Shown here: one piece after another, positions 1 to 5,671 of the stretch
Layout: the number at the start of each line of letters is the position of its first letter
Numbering within the stretch: position 1 is the stretch's first letter
Assembly (NCBI GenBank): GCA_018665625.1
Contig: JABJCF010000480.1
Coordinates: 1-11,259 of the forward strand
DNA: 11,259 nt
Direction of reading: 5' to 3'
DNA from: Nitrospina sp.
GTDB lineage: Bacteria > Nitrospinota > Nitrospinia > Nitrospinales > VA-1
Position numbers and translations under genes: made by a program
The notes under the pieces: generated by a model
Databases searched by the model: none
What the model saw: the letters and a program-made list of their open reading frames with translations, nothing else
Told to the model about the DNA's origin: nothing

Positions 1-261
1 GTTCAGATTCCATCTGAGCAGTTCATTCCGGTTGCTTTCATGCAATGGTCAGGTCGAGATAAAGAGCATGATGAGCATATGGCTATCTCTACCTGGTATT
101 ACACCATTCTGAAACCAGCACTGCCTGCGTCTTTGTATTACATGCCTCCCATCATTGCAGCTATTTTCATCTGCTTCCAGGGTTGGTTGGTATGGATGAC
201 CAAGCGTACACGTAAGATGTATGACGAAGGGAAAATGCGTCGTGACGAGCTTCCTAAGTAG
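1..261 (+). CDS. C-terminal part of a heme-b (gamma) subunit of a type II DMSO-reductase-family enzyme, possibly nitrite oxidoreductase NxrC
   Basis: The reading frame is open from base 1 and encodes 86 residues before TAG, so the 5' part lies outside the window. The segment PVAFMQWSGRDKEHDEHMAI followed by STWYY resembles the end of the ethylbenzene-dehydrogenase-type heme-binding domain, where a V-A-F-x-x-W-x-G stretch is followed by a charged loop and an S-x-W-Y-Y strand. One hydrophobic helix follows (about residues 44-64, ASLYYMPPIIAAIFICFQGW onward). The end is a positively charged tail with KRTRK, which fits a periplasmic domain anchored by a C-terminal helix with a cytoplasmic tail. 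In this family the subunit carries heme b and passes electrons between the molybdenum/iron-sulfur subunits and the respiratory chain. NXR gamma is one candidate; selenate, chlorate or ethylbenzene-type enzymes are alternatives. The catalytic subunit genes are not visible, so the substrate cannot be assigned. Confidence 0.55.
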   Translation, partial: VQIPSEQFIPVAFMQWSGRDKEHDEHMAISTWYYTILKPALPASLYYMPPIIAAIFICFQGWLVWMTKRTRKMYDEGKMRRDELPK

Positions 262-280
262 TCATTAGAAGTTTTATAAG

Positions 281-313
281 AAAGCCCGCCGAATTTCGGC
301 GGGCTTTTTTTTT
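281..313 (+). terminator. Intrinsic terminator after the heme-b subunit gene
   Basis: A perfect 12-base inverted repeat (281-292 with 296-307, core GCCCGCCGA/TCGGCGGGC, 3-base loop) ends in a run of nine T (305-313). It starts 20 bases after the stop codon of the upstream gene and is a textbook Rho-independent terminator for plus-strand transcription. Confidence 0.93.
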
Positions 314-460
314 GTCTAAAATACGGGGATCAATAAAGAATAACTTTGTATGTTCCAAAAGGACAGGCAACGAAATTTTTTACAAGGTATGCACGGCGCA
401 GTCCGCACGCATTAAATATTGAAATTCTGCGAGAAAGGTTTGGGAATTTTTGATTGCATG

Positions 461-477
461 GGGGCAGCCTTCGCCCC
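461..477 (-). terminator. Weak GC-rich hairpin downstream of rpoZ
   Basis: GGGGC (461-465) pairs with GCCCC (473-477) around a 7-base loop, 13 bases past the rpoZ stop codon on the minus strand. No clear U tract follows in that direction, so it is a poor intrinsic terminator and may only protect the 3' end or assist Rho. A run of eight G (481-488) lies between it and the stop codon. Confidence 0.25.
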
Positions 478-489
478 AGAGGGGGGGGA

Positions 490-732
490 CTACTCTTCTT
501 CGGTAACTTGTTCCAGATCCATATTTCCTTCGATAATCTCTCTTAAAGCCAGTTCAAAAAAGATTTTAGGATTCGTCAAGTCTTCTGGATCGACTTCGAT
601 AGTGGGTTGAGCTCCATTTTCCAATTGATGAATTCGCTGGGTAACTAGAATGCATAAAAGATATCGGCTTTTTACGACATCTTGCGCTTCTTTAACCAGT
701 TCCATTCTGTCTTGCATTTCCAATTCAATCAT
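490..732 (-). CDS. rpoZ: DNA-directed RNA polymerase omega subunit
   Basis: This 80-residue protein has the omega/Rpb6 fold signature. SRYLLCILVTQRIHQLENGA (residues 22-41) matches the family pattern of a conserved Arg-Tyr/Phe start, a hydrophobic helix and R-x-x-Q-L-x-x-G. LALREIIEGNMDL (61-73) matches the conserved I/L-A-L-x-E-I-x-x-G segment. Omega binds the C-terminal region of beta-prime, assists polymerase assembly and in many bacteria forms part of a ppGpp site. Length is close to the usual 70-95 residues. The ATG at 732 is preceded by AGGAAA at good spacing. The gene lies 71 bases downstream of the threonine aldolase gene and has its own consensus promoter in that gap. It sits beside no gmk or spoT gene here, although those are frequent neighbours elsewhere. 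Confidence 0.88.
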   Translation of the reverse strand: MIELEMQDRMELVKEAQDVVKSRYLLCILVTQRIHQLENGAQPTIEVDPEDLTNPKIFFELALREIIEGNMDLEQVTEEE

Positions 733-762
733 GATTTTCCTGTTGAGTTAAAAGTTCTTCTC

Positions 763-790
763 ATTATAGAGCAATCTTTAAAACTGTCAA
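763..790 (-). promoter_or_regulatory. Consensus sigma-70 promoter for rpoZ
   Basis: Read on the minus strand, TTGACA (785-790) is separated by 16 bases from TATAAT (763-768). Both hexamers match the housekeeping sigma-70 consensus exactly. Transcription would start near 756, giving a leader of about 24 bases that carries the AGGAAA ribosome binding site before the rpoZ ATG at 732. Spacing is one base shorter than the optimal 17. The element lies wholly in the gap between the aldolase stop codon and rpoZ. Confidence 0.8.
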
Positions 791-803
791 ACACCATTCA
801 GGC

Positions 804-1838
804 TTATTGTTTAGTTAATATGGATCTAAATGTTTTGATAACGGTTTCAACCTGCTCTTTTGAAACTTCGCGGTGTAAGACAGCACGAAAAATGCCTTCA
901 TCCGTATCCGTCATAAGGAGTTTGATCTTCTCTTCTGCCAATTGATTAAGAAATGATTCACCATCCATTCCTTTTAGTTTGAAAAATATTATATTGGTTT
1001 TTACCTTGGTTTCGTCTACTTCTATTCCTTCTAACTTAGATATCTGGCTGGCGAGAGTTTTTGCATTTTCGTGGTCCTCTTGAAGCCGGTCGACCAGATC
1101 GTTGAGAGAGATCAGCCCGGCAGCTGCCAAGTGCCCGGCTTGCCTCATTCCTCCTCCGACCATTTTCCTCATTTTTCTTGTTTTTTCTATGAACTCGGTC
1201 GATCCGCAAACCAGGGACCCCAATGGAGCTGAAAGGCCTTTTGAAAGACAGAACATAACCGAGTCTACCTTTTCTGTCAGTTTTGCTACGGGTATTTTAA
1301 GAGCGACAGCAGCGTTAAAGATTCTGGCTCCATCAAGATGTAGTTTCAATCCATATTTTGTGGCCAGATCGTGAACCTCGGCCATGTAATCAGGAGTGAG
1401 TGGCGTGCCCTGACAAAAATTATGGGTGTTTTCCAGGCAGATCAAGCGGGTAGGGGGGGAGTGAATGTCTGTATGCCTGATTCCTTTTTCCAATAAATCA
1501 AGGGAGATAGTGCCATCACTGTTATTGGGGAGTGGGCGTGGATGAACTCCACCCAACGCTGCAACCCCACCTACTTCATAGAGGGAAATGTGGCTTCGAT
1601 CACCAAGTAAAATTTCATCGCCTCTTCCGCAATGGCTGAGTACGCTGATCAAGTTTCCCATAGTGCCGCTGGGAACAAAAAGAGCAGCTTCCTTCCCGGT
1701 TTTTTCTGCTGCCAGGTTTTCAAGTTTCTTTACGGTGGGGTCTTCCTGAAAAACATCGTCACCGACTTCAGCGGTTGCCATTGCATCTCGCATAGCCTGA
1801 GTCGGGTGAGTGAGGGTATCGCTTCTAAGGTCAATCAT
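804..1838 (-). CDS. ltaE: Low-specificity L-threonine aldolase (PLP enzyme)
   Basis: A 344-residue fold-type I PLP enzyme that would cleave L-threonine or L-allo-threonine to glycine and acetaldehyde in the cytoplasm. It opens with MIDLRSDTLTHPTQAMRDAM, the typical aldolase N-terminus. SGTMGN (57-62) fits the PLP-phosphate loop, and His83 in GDRSH occupies the place of the ring-stacking His83 of the E. coli enzyme. ENTHN (136-140) is conserved, LHLDGAR (167-172 region) supplies Asp169 that pairs with the pyridine nitrogen and Arg172, and SKGL supplies Schiff-base Lys200. Length is normal for the family. The ATG at 1838 has AAGGA upstream and overlaps the end of the preceding gene by 8 bases, so translation is probably coupled. 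Exact stereospecificity cannot be read from the sequence. Confidence 0.93.
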   Translation of the reverse strand: MIDLRSDTLTHPTQAMRDAMATAEVGDDVFQEDPTVKKLENLAAEKTGKEAALFVPSGTMGNLISVLSHCGRGDEILLGDRSHISLYEVGGVAALGGVHPRPLPNNSDGTISLDLLEKGIRHTDIHSPPTRLICLENTHNFCQGTPLTPDYMAEVHDLATKYGLKLHLDGARIFNAAVALKIPVAKLTEKVDSVMFCLSKGLSAPLGSLVCGSTEFIEKTRKMRKMVGGGMRQAGHLAAAGLISLNDLVDRLQEDHENAKTLASQISKLEGIEVDETKVKTNIIFFKLKGMDGESFLNQLAEEKIKLLMTDTDEGIFRAVLHREVSKEQVETVIKTFRSILTKQ

Positions 1839-2175
1839 GGCTTTCCTTGTGGAGTGAATTAGACTCCTGTTTCTTTTCTATTCGATTGCGCTTGATTCGA
1901 TAATAAAACAGGGACAGGAAAAATATAGGCACCACAAAACCACTTAATATTAATCCGTTTAGTTTTTCCTGCGGATAATCAAGAGCGGCCATTCCCTGAT
2001 AGATTTGCTGCACCAGAAAAGCCAGCAGACCGCAGGTGATGAACATGTAGCCCAGGCGTTTGGAACCTTTACCACCAGGAAATATTATTGAATAAGCAAT
2101 AAAGTTGAGGCCCAGAAAAAGCAGACCATTCAAAAACATGAGATAGATAATCTGATTCTGCGCTTGTGTGAGCAA
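1831..2175 (-). CDS. Small three-helix inner-membrane protein, unknown function
   Basis: I do not recognise this 114-residue protein. It has three hydrophobic segments at about residues 10-32, 41-60 and 74-93. A positively charged first loop (GGKGSKR) and a charged C-terminal tail from residue 93 (YRIKRNRIEKKQ) predict N-out/C-in topology with the tail in the cytoplasm. The longest frame begins with TTG at 2175, preceded by a modest GGAAA at about 8 bases. The first ATG, at 2139, has no ribosome binding site and would cut into the first helix, so TTG is preferred but not certain. The 3' end overlaps the threonine aldolase start by 8 bases, which implies co-transcription. No link to threonine metabolism is evident from the sequence. 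Confidence 0.65.
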   Translation of the reverse strand: MLTQAQNQIIYLMFLNGLLFLGLNFIAYSIIFPGGKGSKRLGYMFITCGLLAFLVQQIYQGMAALDYPQEKLNGLILSGFVVPIFFLSLFYYRIKRNRIEKKQESNSLHKESHD

Positions 2176-2200
2176 GGTTTTTCCAGTTAACGGTTAAGGT

Positions 2201-2219
2201 GATAAGCTTATATCTTATC
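2201..2219. repeat. Palindrome GATAAG-N7-CTTATC upstream of the small membrane protein gene
   Basis: Perfect 6-base arms (2201-2206 and 2214-2219) flank the AT-rich centre cttatat, 26-44 bases upstream of the TTG start at 2175. Two CGGTTA direct repeats (2191-2196 and 2219-2224) lie around it, 28 bases apart. It could be an operator or a leader hairpin for the minus-strand operon; no known binding consensus was recognised. Confidence 0.3.
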
Positions 2220-2269
2220 GGTTATGCAACGGGATATAAACTGAAATTTAGGGCAAGGTTTTTTGGCAT

Positions 2270-2308
2270 AAAAAAAGCCCGGCAGCGGAAGTAAATCCGC
2301 AACCGGGC
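2270..2308 (-). terminator. Intrinsic terminator after the TorF-like porin gene
   Basis: On the minus strand the outer stem GCCCGG/CCGGGC (2303-2308 with 2277-2282) encloses an inner stem of five pairs (2296-2300 with 2285-2289). Seven U residues follow (A run 2270-2276 on the plus strand). The hairpin starts 14 bases past the stop codon of the porin gene. It closes the amtB-porin unit before the next minus-strand gene set. Confidence 0.88.
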
Positions 2309-2322
2309 GATGAAACTTTTAT

Positions 2323-3099
2323 TTAGAAACTTTTGGTGATTCCAAATACGGCGGTTCCTTCGGCTCCATCAGCTATATCTGACGTCGATAGATCCGTGTC
2401 GATGTACTGTAAACTGAGGTCGAAACCGTTGGTAGAATATGTCAGGCCAACGCTCCAGTCTAAATAGTCGCGGGTTGGGTCAACGGCTCCAATTCCAAAT
2501 GCTGCTGAATCGGTTATCCACTGACGTCCTAAATGAGCGGTTAAACCGACTCCCTGCAGCAAAGGTGCGTCTGCATCGAAGCTCATGTAGGTTGCATCTC
2601 CAGTACCACCAAAATATTCAGGCGAATAGTTTACGGAGGCACTTAGAGCCACCATGCTCAATTCATACCCCAAACCAACTTTGTATTCAAAAAAATCATA
2701 ATTCAGAACATCGTTTGCTCCTGGGTAAGTGTAATAGACAAACCCTAGATCAATGGCTACTCCGTAATACTCTCTTGTTACCCCTCCATACCAGTCGAAT
2801 TCTGTATTGGCTTGATCACCATCTCCAAAATCAACGTTTGATCCCCAAACGCCGAGATAAAATCCTTTATCGTGGGACCAGTCAAAACTACCCTGGATCG
2901 CAGGATGCTCATCACTTTGAGTAATCCCTCTAAAAATATATTCAGTAAAAATCCCAAAGGATCCGTTAAAGTTTCCTGGCAATTTAAAGGGATCTTCATC
3001 TGCCTTAGCCAAGTGTACGTTGCCAGGAGCAAATGATAAGGTGGCAACTACCATAAAGCTTAAAACAATTTTAAAAAAATACGGGGACAATCTCCTCAT
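2323..3099 (-). CDS. TorF/Gcw_chp-family putative outer-membrane porin (TIGR02001-like)
   Basis: A 258-residue secreted beta-barrel candidate. The N-terminus is a signal peptide (basic MRRLS, hydrophobic core 10-24, likely cleavage after LAKA at residue 33). The mature start carries the family hallmark: GIFTEYIFRGITQSDEHPAI, then G-S-F-D-W and GFYLGVWGSNVDF. Alternating aromatic/polar strands continue to a terminal Phe (ITKSF), typical of proteins recognised by the Bam machinery. A TTG at 3114 extends the frame by five residues, but AAAGGGA at about 3105-3111 sits correctly for the ATG at 3099, so I chose that. The gene follows amtB by 119 bases on the same strand and ends at a strong terminator. 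From memory, family members often sit near glnK-amtB, suggesting a role in ammonium or small-solute passage. The substrate is inferred only. Confidence 0.85.
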   Translation of the reverse strand: MRRLSPYFFKIVLSFMVVATLSFAPGNVHLAKADEDPFKLPGNFNGSFGIFTEYIFRGITQSDEHPAIQGSFDWSHDKGFYLGVWGSNVDFGDGDQANTEFDWYGGVTREYYGVAIDLGFVYYTYPGANDVLNYDFFEYKVGLGYELSMVALSASVNYSPEYFGGTGDATYMSFDADAPLLQGVGLTAHLGRQWITDSAAFGIGAVDPTRDYLDWSVGLTYSTNGFDLSLQYIDTDLSTSDIADGAEGTAVFGITKSF

Positions 3100-3175
3100 A
3101 GCGATCCCTTTCAAAAAAATGATCTGAGAGCCTTTTTAATCAAATGGCTTGTTTATTAAATATTGGATGCGACAT

Positions 3176-3203
3176 ATTTTACTTAAATGTAGATATAACG
3201 CAA
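3176..3203 (-). promoter_or_regulatory. Possible sigma-70-type promoter for the porin gene
   Basis: On the minus strand TTGCGT (3198-3203) is followed after 16 bases by TAAAAT (3176-3181). The -10 has one mismatch and the -35 two or three. It lies in the 119-base gap between amtB and the porin gene. The AT-rich background makes chance matches likely. Confidence 0.25.
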
Positions 3204-3218
3204 TAGCTTATTTTTTAA

Positions 3219-4553
3219 TCAGATTATATAGCCGCGTTCGCCATGATGAGACAGATCCAGACCTTCGCTTTCGTCGTCATCTGTGACCCGCAGACCTATA
3301 ATTCCATCCAAGACTTTAAGGATGATGAAACTGACTATTCCTGTATAGATCATGGTTGCTCCAACACCCATAATTTGTACAGTCAACTGGCCTCCGATGC
3401 TGGTAATGTCACCGCCAAATCCGGCACCGCCAAGAGATTCGGCACAAAATACTCCTGTCAGTATTGCGCCAACAATACCGCCTACGGCATGGATTCCAAA
3501 AACGTCGAGAGAGTCATCGTAGCCCATAGCGCGTTTGAGGGTGGTGGAGGCCACAAAACAAACAGCCCCAGATACAAACCCAATTACCATGGCACCCATG
3601 GGACCCACCGCACCGGCAGCAGGGGTAATGGCAACCAGACCGGCTACCGCTCCTGAAGCAATGCCCAGCACACTTGGTTTGCCATGTTTTACCCATTCTA
3701 TGAACATCCAGCTTAAAGCTGCTGCTGCGGTGGCAATCTGGGTGACAGCCATAGCCATTCCGGCAACTCCATCGGCTGCCAGTTCACTACCAGCATTGAA
3801 ACCAAACCAACCTACCCAAAGCATGGAAGCACCCATCAGCGTGTAACCTAGATTATGAGGGGGCATAGCGGTAGTAGGATATCCTTTTCTCTGACCAAGA
3901 ACGATTGCGGCTACCAGACCGGCAACCCCTGCATTTATGTGGACAACGGTTCCTCCGGCAAAATCAAGAATTCCTTTATTTCCGAGCCAACCTCCGCCTC
4001 CCCAGACCCAGTGACAAATGGGAGCATAGACAAGGGTCATCCAGATAGTCATGAAGATCAGCATGGCTGAGAATTTCATGCGTTCGGCGAACGCACCCAC
4101 CATCAAGGCCGGGGTGATAATGGCAAACGTCATCTGGAATGTCATGAATACGGTCTCAGGGATGGTGCCGCTCAGAGTGTCGACACCCACGCCTGCGAGA
4201 AACATCTTGTTTAAACCACCCCAAAATGGACCATCACCTCCAAATGCGATACTGTAAGCATATAAAACCCACAATATAGTCATTAGCGAAGTGATAGCAA
4301 AACATTGCATTAGCACAGATAGAATGTTTTTGCTTCGCACCATGCCACCATAAAATAATGACAAACCCGGTATCGTCATAAACAATACCAGAGCAGTGGC
4401 CGTTAGCATCCAAGCGGTATCCCCAGAGTTTAAAGCGGGCGCTTCTTCTGCCAGTGCCAATGAGGGAAGCAATAAAACCAGGGCTAATAAGAGGGCTATC
4501 ATTACCCAGGATTTTTTAGATAGTGCCCAACGGCCCAAAATCTTGTTTTTCAT
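3219..4553 (-). CDS. amtB: Ammonium transporter (Amt/Rh family)
   Basis: A 444-residue inner-membrane ammonium channel with 11 expected helices after a cleavable signal peptide (residues 1-36, ending SLALA). Hallmarks include GGMVRSKN after the first helix, FQMTFA (external Phe gate region), HWVWGGGGWL, and LDFAGGTVVH with Asp197 and pore His205, eight residues apart as in E. coli Asp160/His168. GWFGFNAGS supplies the second Phe and the Ser at the recruitment site, and DVFGIHAVGG holds the twin pore His355. The C-terminal tail (LRVTDDDESEGLDLSHHGER) is the region that normally meets the PII protein GlnK, but no glnK gene lies beside it. A TTG at 4601 would add 16 residues without a ribosome binding site. 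The ATG at 4553 has GGAG upstream and gives a clean signal peptide, so I chose it. It is transcribed away from the flagellar operon. Confidence 0.94.
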   Translation of the reverse strand: MKNKILGRWALSKKSWVMIALLLALVLLLPSLALAEEAPALNSGDTAWMLTATALVLFMTIPGLSLFYGGMVRSKNILSVLMQCFAITSLMTILWVLYAYSIAFGGDGPFWGGLNKMFLAGVGVDTLSGTIPETVFMTFQMTFAIITPALMVGAFAERMKFSAMLIFMTIWMTLVYAPICHWVWGGGGWLGNKGILDFAGGTVVHINAGVAGLVAAIVLGQRKGYPTTAMPPHNLGYTLMGASMLWVGWFGFNAGSELAADGVAGMAMAVTQIATAAAALSWMFIEWVKHGKPSVLGIASGAVAGLVAITPAAGAVGPMGAMVIGFVSGAVCFVASTTLKRAMGYDDSLDVFGIHAVGGIVGAILTGVFCAESLGGAGFGGDITSIGGQLTVQIMGVGATMIYTGIVSFIILKVLDGIIGLRVTDDDESEGLDLSHHGERGYII

Positions 4554-4573
4554 AAAACCCATGCTCCAAGTAA

Positions 4574-4601
4574 AATATAATGGGGTGAATAAAATAATCA
4601 A
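4574..4601 (-). promoter_or_regulatory. Candidate sigma-70 promoter for amtB
   Basis: On the minus strand TTGATT (4596-4601) and TATATT (4574-4579) are 16 bases apart, with 4/6 and 5/6 matches to consensus. Transcription would start near 4567, giving a short leader with GGAG before the ATG at 4553. If correct it excludes the upstream TTG as a start. No sigma-54 element was found for amtB on this strand. Confidence 0.35.
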
Positions 4602-4616
4602 AATGTAACCATGCCA

Positions 4617-4698
4617 ATTTCAATGGCCTTTAGATAGAGATAGATTTCAATTCCTGTACCAAGTTAATGAATTGGCAGGAAAATCATCGGATTTCAAT
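4617..4698. repeat. Three direct copies of ATTTCAAT upstream of amtB
   Basis: Identical octamers begin at 4617, 4644 and 4691; the second and third extend to GATTTCAATT. Start-to-start distances are 27 and 47 bases, close to 2.5 and 4.5 helical turns. They lie just upstream of the candidate amtB -35 element and may be binding sites for a regulator. AT-richness raises the odds of chance repetition. Confidence 0.35.
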
Positions 4699-4890
4699 TT
4701 AATTCCATTAAAAACAATAAGTTATGTGGAAATATTTTCTGAATAAGGTAAAATGAATCGTTGAAAATGGGTCGAAGGTTGCTTTGTTTAAAAGCAATTC
4801 CCCTCAATTTTTGCAACAAAATGCATCAAAAATGTTTGGAAATAGGATTTTTCTTTGGGCTGAGTGGAAGTGACATAGAGCCCTATTTTC

Positions 4891-4904
4891 GTCAAAATTA
4901 TGAC
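4891..4904. promoter_or_regulatory. GTCA-N6-TGAC palindrome, FleQ-like enhancer site
   Basis: GTCAAAATTATGAC has perfect 4-base half sites and an AT-rich 6-base centre. Its length and half sites agree with the FleQ consensus from Pseudomonas (GTCa-N-TAAAt-TGAC). It lies about 120 bases upstream of the -24 element of the fliL promoter, a usual distance for a sigma-54 activator. The actual activator in this organism is unknown, and no such gene lies in the window. Confidence 0.45.
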
Positions 4905-5012
4905 CAAAAGGGAGAAAGTTGCCCTTGATTAGAGAAGGAAAGGGGTAGGGCCATAGATATCAAAGAGTTTAAATATAAAGGGTTGCCCGTTTTCTGTTGG
5001 GGTGGCGTGAGT

Positions 5013-5029
5013 TTGGCATATAAATTGCT
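5013..5029 (+). promoter_or_regulatory. Sigma-54 (-24/-12) promoter of the flagellar operon
   Basis: TTGGCATATAAATTGCT matches the RpoN consensus YTGGCACG-N4-TTGCW, with the invariant GG (5015-5016) and GC (5027-5028) exactly 12 bases apart. Only the two bases after TTGGCA deviate. Transcription would begin near 5040, leaving about 80 bases of leader before fliL at 5119. Sigma-54 control of hook, basal body and export genes is common in polarly flagellated bacteria. Confidence 0.82.
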
Positions 5030-5118
5030 CAAAGATAGAAAAAAAGATAATTTAAGTCCCTGATTTATAAAGTATAATTTAACTTTTCATTGATGAAAGC
5101 AGGGCGGGAGAAAGATTT

Positions 5119-5640
5119 ATGGCTGAAGAAGAGGATATATTAGAAGAACTGGAAGCTGCGGAAGCATCTGGCGGTAAAAAGTCGATGGGAATGATCATTG
5201 GCATTATCGTAGGTCTGCTGGTACTTGGCGGGGGAGGTTATTATGCCTATATTAACTTTTTCCAGGAAAAACCAGTTGAAGAAACACCTGCGGAAGGTGA
5301 AGAAGGCGCAGCGGAAGAGATTGAAGAGGATGAAAATCTGGGGGTCATGTTTCCCATGGATCCTTTCATCGTAAACCTGGCAGGGAGTGAAGGGAAACGG
5401 TTCCTGAAAGTAACGATTTCATTAGAGCTGAGTACCCCTGAAGTTCATGCGGAATTGAAAGAGAACATTCAAAAAGTCACTGACTCCATTCTGGTATTAT
5501 TGAGCAGTAAATCCTTTGAGGATGTTTATTCTGTGCAAGGCAAGTTCAAGCTCAAAGATGAAGTCACCACACGCGTGAACCGATTTTTAGTAGTAGGTCA
5601 TGTGAAAGATGCGTATTTTACTGAGTTTATAATTCAGTAA
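5119..5640 (+). CDS. fliL: Flagellar basal body-associated protein FliL
   Basis: A 173-residue single-pass inner-membrane protein of normal length. It has a short acidic cytoplasmic N-terminus (MAEEEDILEELEAAE), one glycine-rich transmembrane helix (about 23-46), an acidic Glu/Pro linker (50-72), and the periplasmic FliL domain from about 75. That domain includes the conserved MFPMDPFIVNLAG, RFLKVTISLEL and the ending FTEFIIQ. FliL surrounds or contacts the MotAB stator near the basal body and supports torque or swarming. ATG is preceded by GGGAG with 8-base spacing. It is the first gene of the operon, about 80 bases after the predicted sigma-54 start site, and precedes fliM by 31 bases. Confidence 0.93.
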   Translation: MAEEEDILEELEAAEASGGKKSMGMIIGIIVGLLVLGGGGYYAYINFFQEKPVEETPAEGEEGAAEEIEEDENLGVMFPMDPFIVNLAGSEGKRFLKVTISLELSTPEVHAELKENIQKVTDSILVLLSSKSFEDVYSVQGKFKLKDEVTTRVNRFLVVGHVKDAYFTEFIIQ

Positions 5641-5671
5641 AAATAAAAGTTAATAATATAAGGCAAGAAAT

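Larger units (their letters stand above)
4554..5118. other. Divergent control region between amtB and the flagellar operon
   Basis: This 565-base AT-rich stretch holds no convincing gene. From left to right it contains the candidate amtB promoter, three ATTTCAAT repeats, and a weak plus-strand sigma-54-like match at 4768-4783 (TGG...TTGCT). That match overlaps a 7-base hairpin TTGCTTT/AAAGCAA at 4779-4797. Further right come a GTCA-N6-TGAC palindrome, a strong sigma-54 promoter, and an isolated perfect TATAAT at 5073-5078 with no good -35. A 35-codon frame from ATG at 4821 lacks a ribosome binding site and is not called. Confidence 0.7.

Noticed and set aside
389..412. Imperfect inverted repeat ATGC...GCAT with CGG/CCG between the heme-b gene terminator and rpoZ
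   Set aside because: The arms are broken by an asymmetric bulge and no T tract or gene context supports a function.
419..610. A plus-strand frame over the 3' half of rpoZ
   Set aside because: It is antisense to a clear omega subunit gene and its peptide shows no domain or ribosome binding site.
2439..2924. A 161-codon plus-strand frame inside the porin gene
   Set aside because: It is antisense to a well-supported porin. The translated peptide is low in hydrophobic order and rich in Arg, Leu, His and Asn, typical of a shadow frame.
4602..4630. TTGGCATG on the minus strand upstream of amtB as a sigma-54 promoter
   Set aside because: The required GC 12 bases after GG is replaced by TT, so the -12 element is absent.
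4821..4928. A 35-codon plus-strand frame (ATG at 4821) in the amtB-fliL gap
   Set aside because: It has no ribosome binding site, no recognisable composition and overlaps the likely enhancer site; it is probably chance.
5073..5078. A perfect TATAAT upstream of fliL
   Set aside because: The bases at the -35 distance (around 5050-5056) match TTGACA poorly and there is no extended -10; the sigma-54 element nearby explains the operon better.
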